Shown here: positions 38,868 through 49,070 of the stretch, one piece after another
Position numbering within the stretch: position 1 is the first letter of the stretch
Layout: each line of letters opens with the position of its first letter
From: CAVTND01 sp963735955
GTDB lineage: Bacteria; Pseudomonadota; Gammaproteobacteria; Burkholderiales; Burkholderiaceae_F
Length of the DNA: 64,000 nt
Assembly (NCBI GenBank): GCA_963735955.1
Contig: CAVTND010000016.1
Coordinates: 407,309-471,308 of the forward strand
Reading direction: 5' to 3'
Notes under the pieces: model-generated
The model's database searches: none
Told to the model about the DNA's origin: nothing
Seen by the model: the letters and a program-made list of their open reading frames with translations, nothing else
Program-made: the position numbers and the translations under genes

Positions 38868-39449
38868 CAATTATGACGAGCAGGAAGATGCAAGCACAAA
38901 CTAACTGTCGGACCGTCTTACAGCGGACTGAGAGCTTGATAGGAGTCCCCGTGCAAGTCTTTGTTTCATCTGTTCGGACTAGCCTTCGGCCCGATTCTTG
39001 CTCATCGTACGTATGGCCACTTCATTGTCAGCAGGGTCGGCCAAAGCTGAATAGTGACGGGGGGGTCATGACTACGAGCAGCGGAGCAAAGCGTCGTCGG
39101 AGGCGGGAGCGCCGCTTCCTTGAGTTGTGCGAACGCACTTTCGATGCGTGCCAATATTGTGGCCATCGTGGCAGCGTGCGGATTCGTGCTGCTGCAGGTA
39201 ACCCGATCAGTCTTCACGTCCAGCCCTGAGCTTGGTGCCACGCTGCTATCACTCCTGACCTTTTCTTGAGCGACAGCGACCGCGGCAGATCGCGAAAGTA
39301 GTTCAGCGGCCACTCCTCGGTAATCATGCTCAGCGGCCTGCCGCCGCGGGGAAGGGCCGAAGTGCATATCCTTCCTCTCAGCATCGAATGAGGAACGCTG
39401 GCGGAACACCGTCCTGCGTACGGTTCGCCCTTTCCGAAAGAGGACGAAC
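38868..39449. other. 582-bp intergenic region with two weak small-ORF candidates
   Basis: Two overlapping frames are worth noting. 39068-39229 (+) encodes 53 aa with a basic start and CQYCGHRG. 39144-39269 (+) encodes 41 aa with a single membrane-like helix (NIVAIVAACGFVLLQVTRSVF). Neither has a convincing ribosome binding site. The GAGGACGAAC before 39450 belongs to the DUF1127 gene. Confidence 0.3.
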
Positions 39450-39963
39450 ATGAACAGCGCAATTCAACCAAAAATCCAAGCGACACCAGCATTCACCGAA
39501 AGCTTCGACCGGACCGCCGCCTACCGCTTGCGGACGGCAGCTCTGCGGCGCCACCTGATCCAGGAGCGAATCCTGCTGGCCGATGGCGCACGCTCACGGA
39601 GCGCGAGCGATGCGAACGCCATGCGCGCGCCGGCTGCCAACGACGCCGATGCCGCGATGGTCGCGCTGCCCGTGCGCCCGTCCTTCAATTTCGCGCCCGG
39701 CGACCACCCGTTTCTCTACCGGACAGCAGGGCTGAGGGATCTGATCGCCGTCGTCTCGAAGTGGATAGCCCGCGTAGTCCGGGAGTCCTTCGACGTCTGG
39801 TGCCGGTGCCGGGAAGCGCGGGCAATGCACAGGGGCCCTGCGCGACCTCGACCCGCGCATGCTGCGTGACATCGGAATGCATCAGAGTGAAATCGGTTCG
39901 ATGGCCCCAGAGACCAGCGGAAGAACCGAAGTCGCATTCAATTGGTTCGCGTGGCGATCCTAG
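39450..39963 (+). pseudogene. DUF1127 (YjiS-like) protein with long N-terminal extension, one frameshift
   Basis: The ATG at 39450 follows AAAGAGGACGAAC. The N-terminal 100 residues are unremarkable. The segment VSKWIARVVRESFDVW followed, after an indel near 39833, by LRDLDPRMLRDIGMHQSEIGS is the DUF1127 signature of short Arg-rich proteins linked to phosphate and small-RNA metabolism in other Proteobacteria. When repaired the protein is about 170 aa, longer than the usual 50-100. It is monocistronic. Confidence 0.75.
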
Positions 39964-40042
39964 CGGCACGGAGGTCCGAAGCCGGAACTCCGCGCTGCGG
40001 TAGATCGGCAGCCGTGCACCGCGTCGAATTGGGAGACCAAGT

Positions 40043-40245
40043 GTGGCCGTCACGTTCCGGCCGCACACTCAGCTCGCGCTGTCGGTCCAATCTCGTCTGA
40101 GCCAGAAGTATCTGCTCCGCCGCGAGGACGTGGGGATCGCCGAGGTCGCCGAACGCGTCGGCTACGGAGCGAGCACCTTCAGCACCGCGTTCAGCCGATA
40201 CGTGGGCCAGCCGCCGAGTCGCTACGGGCGCGCTAGGACGTCGAG
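40043..40245 (+). pseudogene. AraC-family regulator remnant
   Basis: Only the second DNA-binding helix pair is readable: LLRREDVGIAEVAERVGYG, then STFSTAFSRYVGQPPSRYGRA. The usual GYGSASTFS reads GYGASTFS, so a codon is lost. No sensor domain or complete first HTH is found upstream. It looks like the broken 3' end of a cupin-type AraC regulator. Confidence 0.6.
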
Positions 40246-40293
40246 TCGGGGGGAGAGGTTAGTTCCAGAAGCGAGCTGCCGCGGTCCAGGACC

Positions 40294-40590
40294 TTACCCA
40301 CGCCGATAGCCTCCTTTGCGCTGACTCCGCACGGCCAACACAAAGACCGTATCGATCTCCGCCACGTAGCGATAGAGGGCGACATAGCCGCGCAAGCCCT
40401 GTCCGATGATCAGCTCGCGCTTGTCGCCCGGCGCGGGCCGCCCGATCAACGGATTCGATTCCAGGACGTCGAGGGCCTGGACGATGGCTCCGATGCGCCC
40501 CGCCGCATGCTCGAGGTCATGCGTTGCAACGTGATCGAATATCCGATCGAAGTCGTCGCCAACCTCTGGCGCCAGCTCGACCCGAGCCAC
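40294..40590 (-). CDS. parE: ParE/RelE-family toxin
   Basis: A 98-aa toxin of the ParE fold. Blocks: VELAPEVGDDFDRIFDHVATH, LESNPLIGRPAPGDKRELII and GYVALYRYVAEIDTVFVLAVRSQRK. ParE proteins typically poison DNA gyrase, while RelE relatives cut mRNA; this one groups by motif with ParE. The ATG at 40590 is one base from the antitoxin stop, so translation is coupled. Confidence 0.9.
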   Translation of the reverse strand: MARVELAPEVGDDFDRIFDHVATHDLEHAAGRIGAIVQALDVLESNPLIGRPAPGDKRELIIGQGLRGYVALYRYVAEIDTVFVLAVRSQRKGGYRRG

Positions 40591-40591
40591 G

Positions 40592-40876
40592 TCAGCGTGC
40601 TAGTTTCCGCGGCAGTGGACGTCGCGGCTTCTTGCCCGCAACCCGCTCTTCGAGATAAGCGCGCATCTCGCTCCACGAAATGGTCTTGCCTGACTCGGCG
40701 ATGGCGGCAAAGCGCCGGTCGGCGAGCGCGTGAAACTCGCTGTACCGCTCGGCGTCGTCAGCCTTCTCGGCGATGGCCTCGAGGATGAAGCTATGCGCGG
40801 ACTTGCCGGCCTTCTTGGCGGCAGTCGCCACCCGTGCTTTGAGATCGTCCGGGAGACGAATTGTTGTGGTGGACAT
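40592..40876 (-). CDS. parD: Ribbon-helix-helix antitoxin (ParD/CopG type)
   Basis: A 94-aa antitoxin. The N-terminal RHH reads TTTIRLPDDLKARVATAAKK followed by AGKSAHSFILEAI. The C-terminal part (SEFHALADRRFAAIAESGKTISWSEMRAYLEERV) should wrap the toxin. GAAAGGAG lies before the ATG at 40876. Antitoxin-first order is the standard parDE arrangement. Two palindromes just upstream are likely its own operators. Confidence 0.9.
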   Translation of the reverse strand: MSTTTIRLPDDLKARVATAAKKAGKSAHSFILEAIAEKADDAERYSEFHALADRRFAAIAESGKTISWSEMRAYLEERVAGKKPRRPLPRKLAR

Positions 40877-40887
40877 GAGGCTCCTTT

Positions 40888-40925
40888 CTCAAGACTTGAG
40901 GTCAATGTAGCACGACGGTGCTACA
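40888..40925. promoter_or_regulatory. Double palindrome upstream of parDE
   Basis: CTCAAG-a-CTTGAG (40888-40900) and TGTAGCAC-gacg-GTGCTACA (40906-40925) are both perfect. A minus-strand TTGACC lies between them (40905-40900). They fit autorepression by the RHH antitoxin; the first palindrome ends 12 bp before the antitoxin ATG. Confidence 0.65.
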
Positions 40926-41094
40926 CGCTCAACCGGGGCTCAAGACTCTCGCCCGGCTGCGGACGCTGGTGAACCTGAGCGGGAAAGGCGCCGCCGGTCG
41001 CTCCGCAGCGAGATAGTTTGCGCACTTCGGTCGGGCACGGTATATCGGCGCAAGTCATGGCGCCTTTGCCTGGATATGAACGTGGAGTTCGCAA

Positions 41095-42235
41095 GTGAGC
41101 AGGATCAAGGAAGTGTCGGTGTGCGTGGCCCGCGTTCCGCTCGACGTGGTGACGTCCTTTGCCACCCGCACCGTGACTGCGCGCGACTACTGCCTCGTCA
41201 GGGTTCGTTCGGATGGGGGCCAGGCCGGAATCGGCTTCTGCTACGTCGGCAGCGCCGGCGGCCGCATTGCACAAACCGTGGTGGCGGAGCTGCTGGCGCC
41301 GAAGCTGATCGGCCAGGAGTCGCTGCGGGTCGAGGGCCTGTGGCAGGAGCTGTATTCCGAGTCGCTGCTGCACGGCCGCGCCGGCACCGCCATGCGGGCG
41401 TTGAGCATCCTCGACACGGCGCTCTGGGACCTGAATGCCCGCACCGCCGGCCTGCCTCTCTATGCGTATCTGGGCGCCGTGGTCACCGACAAGGTGCCCG
41501 CGTACGCGAGCGGCGGCTATTACCTCGACGGCAAGACGCCGGAGATGCTCGGCGAGGAACTCGCGTCGTACGTGAAGTCCGGATTCCGGGCCGTGAAGAT
41601 CAAGGTCGGGCGACTGTCGCCGGCGGAAGAAGAAGCGCGCATGGCGGCGGCGCGCGAAGCCGTCGGCGACGGACGTGCTGCTGATGCTCGACGCCAACAA
41701 CGCGTGGCGCGATCTGCCGACGGCGATGGCGTACATGAACCGGTACGAGCCCTACGATCCCTACTGGATCGAGGAACCGTTCAGCCCGGACGACATCGAC
41801 CTGCATGCGCGGCTGGCGCGCTCGATCACGACCACCGTGGCCACCGGCGAGATCGGCTATGGACGCTGGTACTTCAAGGAACTGCTCGACAAGGGCGCCG
41901 CCGAGATCCTGCAGACCGACGCCGCCGTCTGCGGCGGCATTTCCGAATTCCGGCGCATCGCGGCGACGGCGTCGAGCTACGGGGTCACGGTGAGCCCGCA
42001 CTGGTTCCACGACCTGCATGTGCACCTCGTCGCATCCACGCCCAACGCCCGCTTCGTCGAATTTTTCCCCGACGACCAGGTGCTCAATTTCCGCCGGCTG
42101 ATCGACACGCAGCTCGAGCACCGCGACGGTTCGCTGCTGCTGCCGACCGGCCCGGGACTCGGCTACGACTTCGACGAAAAGGCGGTGAAGCGCTATGCGC
42201 TGAATCCGCAGGAACCGTGGATCACGGTCCGCTAG
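41095..42235 (+). pseudogene. Mandelate racemase/muconate-lactonizing enolase-superfamily enzyme, one frameshift
   Basis: About 380 aa. The GTG at 41095 follows GGAG. Enolase-superfamily residues are present: VKIKVG (Lys), LMLDANNAW (metal Asp), WIEEPF (metal Glu) and VATGEIGYGRW (metal Glu), then the C-terminal SPHWFHDLHVHL with a candidate catalytic His. The indel near 41665 separates AVGDG from LLMLDANN. The TRAP transporter that follows 57 bp later suggests it acts on an imported hydroxy or sugar acid. The exact substrate is open. Confidence 0.87.
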
Positions 42236-42291
42236 AGTGCTTTGAAAACCTGTTCAGGCAGTGAGATAAAACGACAGCCAAGGAGACGAAA

Positions 42292-43255
42292 ATGCGAAGG
42301 TTTCTGATCGGTTTGGTCTTGAGTGCGGGCGCGATCCTATCGCCGCTTGCGAACGCGCAGACCCAGAACATCTTCGTGGCCACCGGCCCGACCACGGGCG
42401 TGTATTACCCCATCGGTGGAGCGATTGCGGACGTCCTGACCAAGAACATCCCGGGACTCAATGCCACCGCCGGCACGACGGACGGCTCGATGGCGAACCT
42501 GCTGCTGATCCAGCAGCGCCGCGCCGACATCGGCCTGTCGATGGCCGATGCGGGCTGGGATGCGTACAAGGGCCAGGGCAAGTTCCAGGACCGGAAAGTC
42601 GACGTGCGCGCACTGATGGTGCTCTACCCCAACCGCATGCACATCGTGACGGTCGAGGGCACCGGCATCAACAAGGTGTCCGATCTGAAGGGCAAGCGCG
42701 TGTCGACCGGAGCGCCCAATAGCGCGACGCAGATCATGGCGTATCGCGTGCTCGAGGCGTACGGACATCGATCCCGAGAAGGACATCATTCGCGAGCGGC
42801 TGGATCCCGGCAAATCGGCCGAGGCGATCAAGGACAAGAAGCTCGACGCGTTCTTCTGGGTCGGCGGACTGCCGACGTCGGCCGTGACGGATCTCGGCGC
42901 CACGCCGGGCATCAAGCTGAAGCTGGTCGATCACAGCGATGCGCTCGATGCGATGGTCAAGAAGTACGGCCCGCTGTACGTCAAGGACACGATCCCGGCG
43001 AAGACCTACCCCGGTCAGGAGACGACGTCCCAGATCGTCACCGTCTGGAACGTGCTCGTCGCCGACACGAACATGAGCGACAAGCTCGCTTACGACATCG
43101 TCAAGACGCTGTTCGATCGCAAGGAGGACCTGGTTCGCGTGCACGCCGAGGCCAAGAACTTCGACCTGAAGAACCAGACCGCCGGAGCGGCCGTGATCCC
43201 GTACCACCCGGGAGCGAAGAAGTACTTCGCCGAAAAGGGCATCAAGCTCGACTGA
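42292..43255 (+). pseudogene. TAXI-family TRAP transporter substrate-binding protein, one frameshift
   Basis: About 321 aa. The ATG at 42292 follows AAGGAG and starts a signal peptide (LIGLVLSAGAILSPLANAQ). The mature TAXI protein shows the typical ATGPTTGVYYPIGGAIA, TDGSMANLLLIQ and GKRVSTGAPNS blocks, and ends KYFAEKGIKLD. One indel near 42770 lies after VLEAYG. These proteins deliver small acids to the fused 12+4 TM permease encoded next. Confidence 0.88.
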
Positions 43256-43306
43256 TCGACTGAAGAAAAAGGAGAGCGCGGCCGCCGAGGCCGCGCACCG
43301 GCGCAC

Positions 43307-45421
43307 ATGGTCGACACCGGCCGGCAGCCGAACGACGACGCGGCGATCGTCTCAGCGGAGGCGTTGCAGAAGGCCGAGGAGTTCGTCGAGCAGGAAGAAG
43401 GGCCGCTCAACAAGCTGGGCGGCAAGCTGGGCACGTTCGTCACCGCGGTCGCGGTGATCATGTCGCTGTTCCACCTGTACGCCGCCTACGGCATCATGCC
43501 GACGCACGTGTTGCGCGGCATTCATGTCGCGTTCGTGCTTTTCCTGTGCTTCCTGCTGTATCCGGTCGCGCGTCGCTTCCGCCACCGCGTGCGCTGGTGG
43601 GACTGGCTCGCGTCGTTTGCCGCGCTCGTGGTCATCGGCTACATGCTGGTCGGCGGCGACGACTTCCTCGAACGCGCGATCGCTCCGAACCGCTGGGACG
43701 AAGCTGTTCGGCATCGTGCTGATCGTGCTGGTGCTGGAGGCAGTGCGCCGCACGGCCGGCTGGATCATGCCGGCGATCTGTATCGCTTTCCTCGCCTACG
43801 CGATGGTCGGCCGTTGGCTGCCGCGCGCCGTGGACGCACTACGGCATGGACGTGAGCCGCATCGTCGGGCACATGTACATGACGCTCGAGGGCATCTTCG
43901 GCATCCCCGTCGACGTGTCGTCGTCGCTGATCATCCTGTTCACGATCTACGGCGCGGTGCTGCAGTTTTCGGGCGCCGGCAAGTTCTTCATCGACTTCTC
44001 CTTCGCGGCGATGGGCGGCAAGCCCACCGGCGCCGGCCGCACGATCGTGCTGGCGTCGTTCCTGCTCGGGGGGCCGTCGGGCAGCGGTGTGGCGACGACG
44101 GTGACGCTCGGCACCGTGGCGTATCCGATGCTGGTGAAGGCGGGCTATGGCCGCAACGCGGCCGGCGGCCTGCTCGCCGCCGGCGGCCTCGGCGCGATCT
44201 TGTCACCGCCGGTACTCGGCGCCGCGGCGTTCCTGATCGCGCAGTTCCTGAGCATCTCGTACCTCGACGTCATCCTGATGGCGACGGTGCCGACACTGCT
44301 GTACTACTTTGCGTTGCTGCTGATGGTCGAGATCGACGCGCGCAAGTTCGCCATGCCGACCGTCGTCATCGAGACAGCACGCGACCGTCGCCGCGCTGAC
44401 GCGCCAGTACTGGTTCCACTTCCTGTCGCTGATCGCGATCGTCGTGTTCATGGTCATCGGCTTCTCGCCGACGACCGCCGTGTTCTGGACGACGATCACC
44501 GCGGTGATCTTCAGCTTCCTGCACGTGGATTGCGCGCTGATCCCGTATGACGTGCTGAAGGGCAGGGCGCCACTGGCCAGAGGCCTGTGGAACTCCGGGC
44601 TGGTCAAGGCGCTCGAGGCGGGTTCGGTCGGCGTGTTGGCCGTCGCGGCCACCTGCGCGGCGGCCGGATTGATCGTCGGCGTGGTCACGCTGACCGGACT
44701 GGGACTGAAGTTCAGCTCGATCGTGCTGCAGTACGCCGACGGCGGCAGCCGCGGCATCTACGACACGCTGGTCGCCGTCGGCGCAGCGGCCACACCTGGC
44801 CTGCTGCACGACGTCAAGCTGCTGCTGACGGCTGTCTTCACGTCGCTGATCGTCTGGATCGTCGGCCTCGCGGTGCCGGTGACGGCGAGCTACATCATCT
44901 GCGCCGTCATCGCAGCGCCGGCGCTGATCTCACTGGGTGTGGCCAATTTCGCCGCGCACATGTTCATCTTCTATTACGCCGTGCTGTCGGAAGTGTCGCC
45001 GCCGACGGCACTGTCACCCTTTGCCGCCGCGGCGATCACCGGCGGCGATCCGTACAAGACGACCCTGCAGTCGTGGAAGTACACGATGCCCGCGTTTCTG
45101 GTGCCGTTCATGTTCGTGCTCGATCCGGCCGGGCTCGGGCTGCTGCTGATGGGATCGTTCAAGAAGCTGGCGGACGCCAACTGGTTCGACATCGCGGTCG
45201 TCTGCGTCACCGCGATGATCGGCATCGCCGCGCTCGCGGGCGCGATGCAGAACTGGCTGTTCAGGAAGACGACGCGGATCGAGCGCTGGCTGCTGATCGC
45301 GGCCGGCCTCGCGCTCGTGTATCCGAAGGCAATGTTCGACTACATCGGCGTGGCGCTGCTCGCGGTCGTCGTCGTGTCGCAGCTGGTGCGGAAACCGGCC
45401 GGACAGCCGGCAGCGCGGTGA
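43307..45421 (+). pseudogene. TRAP transporter permease, fused 4TM/12TM type, three frameshifts
   Basis: About 705 aa. The N-terminal small-subunit-like part (VTAVAVIMSLFHLYAAYGIMP onward) leads into the DctM-like part: SLIILFTIYGAVLQFSGAGKF, LGGPSGSGVATTVTLGTVAY, LLAAGGLGAILSPPVLGAAA and YYAVLSEVSPPTALSPFAAAA. The last two are the paired substrate-path signatures of TAXI-type TRAP permeases. Indels fall near 43700, 43840 and 44385 and cancel in total length. It ends at 45421, last gene of the enolase/TRAP operon. Confidence 0.88.
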
Positions 45422-45557
45422 CGCTGCAAATTCTCTGTTGGACGAATTCGACCCAAAGCTGTCCTCAGCGGATTCGGAAAGCGAATACGTCCGCTTCGAG
45501 CGGGGGTTGCCTGACTTGTCCTCGGCCGCTGCTGGCCGCCGCGACGGTGCTGATGAA

Positions 45558-45920
45558 CTACTCGTCGATGAACTGCCATGCTTCGGCTCCGTCGAATCGA
45601 CGGACCCGCACCGAGCCGATGAGCTTGGGATCGAAGTTCCCAAGGTTCACTCCGTGCTTGGCGCCAGGAACTGGTTCCAGCGGCTCCCAGTGAGTGACGC
45701 AGCCACAAGTCCTGCAGTGAATGGTGCGCAGAGTTCTATCTCCCCAGATGTACTCTGCGGTGGCTTCCGGGTGGCCTTCGATCTTTACCGTGCCAAACTC
45801 GAAGTAGACCCACGGTCCACCTATGCGTCGGCAAAGCGAGCAGTTGCAGTCGGTGGCCACCTCTGGTGTAGACGGCAAGGTCATTCGAACTGCGCCGCAG
45901 TGGCATGAGCCTTCGTGCAT
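45558..45920 (-). CDS. GFA family zinc protein
   Basis: A 120-aa single-domain protein of the glutathione-dependent formaldehyde-activating/CENP-V fold. Zinc ligands: SCHCG, CNCSLC and IHCRTCGC. Intact from the ATG at 45920 to 45558. GFA members are often misannotated; glutathione-formaldehyde activity has been questioned for many. It is 30 bp downstream of the DsrE-like gene on the same strand, so the two are likely cotranscribed. Confidence 0.92.
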   Translation of the reverse strand: MHEGSCHCGAVRMTLPSTPEVATDCNCSLCRRIGGPWVYFEFGTVKIEGHPEATAEYIWGDRTLRTIHCRTCGCVTHWEPLEPVPGAKHGVNLGNFDPKLIGSVRVRRFDGAEAWQFIDE

Positions 45921-45950
45921 TGGGAACCTCCTGAGTTACTGCTCGGCCCC

Positions 45951-46319
45951 TTAGAAGCTTAGGGACGACGCCCCCGCCATCAAGCGCTCGTGCATCGCAC
46001 TCGCTCCCAGGATCTGCACTCCGTCGATAAAGTCTTCCTGCGTATAGCCACGGGCTTTCACACATGGGGGACAGGCCCAGATAACGCCCCCGCGACGGAG
46101 AAAATCGTCAATGAGCGCCTTCAGCGGGTCGAGCGGGGGGACGTGCGGGAGATCCGCCGCACGCTTACGAACCAGGTCGACTGACGCGCTGGTGAGGAAC
46201 ATGAAGACCTTGAAGCCCGACGTGATTCCGCCGTTGGCAATCGTGAACCCAACGGAGGACAGTTCGTGGTCGGCTCCCTTCGTCATGAGGACAACCAGCT
46301 CCTTGTTTGCTTCAGCCAT
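45951..46319 (-). CDS. DsrE/DsrF-like protein
   Basis: A 122-aa alpha/beta protein: LVVLMTKGADHELSSVGFTIA, VFMFLTSASVDLVRK and GGVIWACPPCVKARGY. The CPPC pair sits where sulfur-relay DsrE/TusD proteins carry their active Cys, so thiol or sulfur transfer is plausible. The ATG at 46319 begins AEANKELVVL. It is followed by the GFA gene. Confidence 0.88.
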   Translation of the reverse strand: MAEANKELVVLMTKGADHELSSVGFTIANGGITSGFKVFMFLTSASVDLVRKRAADLPHVPPLDPLKALIDDFLRRGGVIWACPPCVKARGYTQEDFIDGVQILGASAMHERLMAGASSLSF

Positions 46320-46482
46320 CGCGTGCCTCCGTGAACGGGTTGATTGCCTAGTTTGCTACGAAGCACGAAGCGGCAGCTTGCAGAGCGCTCCCGAAAACGC
46401 GTTACGCGCAGGCGAAGCGCGCTAGTCGGCGATTCCGGCGCAGTGCGGCCGCGCCGTGGCGTCTGCTCCGGCACGTGACCCG

Positions 46483-48181
46483 CTACCAGCCGCCCCCGCC
46501 TCCACCGCCGCCACCGCCGCCGCTCGAGCCGCCGCCTCCGCCTCCGCCCCCGACGACGAGCCCGGCGCTGTCGATGCCGCACTGACGATGCTGCCGAGCG
46601 AACCGAGCGAACTGGCGAGACCCGACCCCGGAGTTGAAGACCCGATGCCGAAGTCGGCGCTGTAGTAGGACGCGACCGCCGCGGTCACCGCTGCCGAGCC
46701 CAGCACCGCGGCGAAGCGATCGGCCCAGGTCTTTTCGACGCCGAGTGCGAGCGCATAAGGCAGCATTCGTGCAAACTCGGCGGGCGTCATCGTCCGGCGA
46801 CTGCATGCGAGCCAGATCATCGCGCTCGGCCACCCCGAGGTACTGGCGCAGACCTTCGATGTGATCCTGGACGCGCCGGCCCTCGCGCGTGTACGCCGGC
46901 ATCAGCCGGCGGAACACCAGTAGCGACAACAGCAGGACGGCAACGAGCGTAATCAGCACCACCGGCTGCGCACCGATGCCGGCGGCGAGCGTGAGCCCGA
47001 GGACGGCGCCGATGATCGCCAGCCACATCGGCCAGCTGTTCAGCCGGAACAGCACGCCCTTGTACTGGCGGCGCAGCGCGCTGCTCAGCGCGCTCTGCGC
47101 GCCGGCCACCGCCGGATCGTATTTCTTCGTCAACGTCGCCTGCGTTCGCGATGCGAACAGCGCATCGACCAGTGGTTTGTCGCCTGCCAGCCAGTCGACG
47201 CTGCGTCCGGTCTGCTGCACGACGAAGTCATCGTCGTCCTGCCGCACTTTCAGGAACCCGCGTGCCCCGAGGCCGAGGACCGCCGCGGCGACGCACTTGT
47301 TGTCGAACCCCATGTTGTCGACGAACCGCACCGCGGCGGGGCTCATTCCGGCGGGCGCGTCATAGCGCGGAAACAGCGGCCCGGCGCGCGGGTCGCGGCC
47401 CATCATCCACCACATCATGGAGAGGAAGGCGAGGACGGCAACGACGCCGGCGGCGCCGACCAGCTCGCCGGCGTTGTCCTTGATCAGCCACGCGAAGCGC
47501 TCCGCCTGTGTGGGGGCGGCAATGATCCCCTTCGGAAACATTGCGACGATCGTCAGCCCCTCGTTCGGCGCCAGCGCGCGCGTCGTCTCGAACAGGAATT
47601 CAGCCGGTGGCGACCGACACCGTCGCGTCGTGTCCGCGTGCACCCTGCGGCCCGGTGTACGCCTCAGCGCTCAGCCGGTCGGCCGGCACCGGCTGCGGCA
47701 ACCGCACGCGCGCCGTCGCCCGCTCGATCACGAACGGCCAGCCGTTGCCCGTGACATTCCAGTAAAGCTCGTCGTGCCGATCGAAGAAGCCGAGCTGGCG
47801 CGCGGTCCGATAGACGATGCGGTACTCGTGCACGCCGAGCGAGAGCATTTGTTCTTCGCGCCCGATCCGCACCCGCTCGCCGTTCGCGAGCCGCTCGACG
47901 CCGTAGTTCTCCGGCTGGCCGTCGCGATGCACGCTGACGACCTCGAACGGCACCACGACGCGCGTGCCTCTGTGATCCTCGTACCGCGTTGGAAAGTCGC
48001 GGAAGATGCCGCGATTGATGCGATTGTGTTCGACCTTGACGGTGATCGTTTCGTCGACCTGCAGGCCGCCGTCCGGGCGTATCGCCACCTCGCTGGCGAA
48101 GCCAAGGATGCGCTCCTCCGCGGACGCAGCAGGCTGCAGCAGAACCAGTATCGCGAGGGCAAAACCGAGCCGCAGTTTCAT
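46483..48181 (-). pseudogene. DUF2207 membrane protein with poly-Gly C-terminus, frameshifted
   Basis: About 566 aa. The ATG at 48181 overlaps the lemA stop. A signal peptide (LGFALAILVLLQPAASA) precedes the DUF2207 domain (TITVKVEHNRINRGIFRDFP, ELYWNVTGNGWPF). After an indel near 47605 the reading continues through membrane segments (VVAVLAFLSMMWWMMG, MWLAIIGAVLGLTLAAGIG, LITLVAVLLLSLLVF). Two further indels near 46810 and 46570 flank a Ser/Gly-rich stretch. The protein ends in a glycine run with a terminal Trp. lemA-DUF2207 pairs are common; the function is unknown but membrane-associated. Confidence 0.82.
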
Positions 48182-48730
48182 AGCGCCACCTGCACCGGCG
48201 CGCGGTCGTCGGTTTCGAAGAATGCAGCCTCGCGAAATGCGAACACTCGCGCAACGATCAGGTCCGGGAAGGTCTGCAGCCGCGTCAGGTACTGCTTGAC
48301 GGCGCCGTTGTAGAAGCGGCGCGCGTATTGCAGCTGGTCCTCGGTGTCGACCAGCCTGGCCGCGAGGTCGCGGAAGTTCTCGTCCGCCCGCAGGCCAGGA
48401 TAGTTCTCCTGCAGCAGCACGAGCTTCTGCAGCGAAGCGCCGAGTTCCCGTTCGGCGCCGAAGCGCGCCGCGCTCGGCCCGCTGCGCGCCGCTTCTGCGG
48501 TGGCGTCGCGCGCGCAACTCCGTCACCGCCTGCAGCGTCTGCCGCTCGTAGGCGGCGTACGCGCGCACCGCCTCCACGAGCTGCGGCACTAGATCGGCGC
48601 GGCGCTTCAGCTGCACATCGATGTCCGCGTACGCCTGCGCGACGAGGTTGCGGTCGTGCACGAGGCGGTTGAACACCCAGATGCCCCACCCGAGCACGAC
48701 GACGGCGACCGCGACCAGCACGAGTTCCAA
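48178..48730 (-). pseudogene. lemA: LemA family protein, one frameshift
   Basis: About 184 aa. The TTG at 48730 follows GGGGAG. One N-terminal membrane helix (LVLVAVAVVVLGWGIWVFN) is followed by the LemA helical domain: YADIDVQLKRRADLVPQLVEA, ALQEN-like LLQENYPGLRADENF and LVDTEDQLQYARRFYNGAVK. An indel near 48500 lies in the middle. The family is membrane-anchored with its helical domain outside the cytoplasm, and its role is not settled. First gene of the lemA-DUF2207 pair. Confidence 0.87.
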
Positions 48731-49070
48731 GGTTCTCCCCTCCCCAGGTCGCGCGCACGATGCCAGCTATCCGGGCGCGCGTCACGGGGGTCAGCGCCGG
48801 GATAGGGCGGCTTTTCCGGTTCAAGCCGGGCGGCCGTTTCGTGTGAGTCACATCGAGGAACCGGCCGGGCAGCCTGCCGCGCGGTAACGCTGCAGGCACT
48901 TTCGCGCAATACGGCAAGCGCTTCAGTTACGCTCATCCCGTGAAACGAGTCATCACCAGCCTTGCTCTGGCGGGTCGTTGAGAGACAGGCGGCAACGTTT
49001 TCTTCACTTCGAAGACAACCGGGATAGATGTCGCGCGAGCATCCACCGTGCCTATCGAGGAGGGCAAACA
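48731..49070. other. 340-bp divergent intergenic region
   Basis: This lies between lemA (leftward) and the Ca2+/H+ exchanger (rightward), so it should hold both promoters. I see no clear -35/-10 pair, RNA gene or repeat. Confidence 0.4.
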
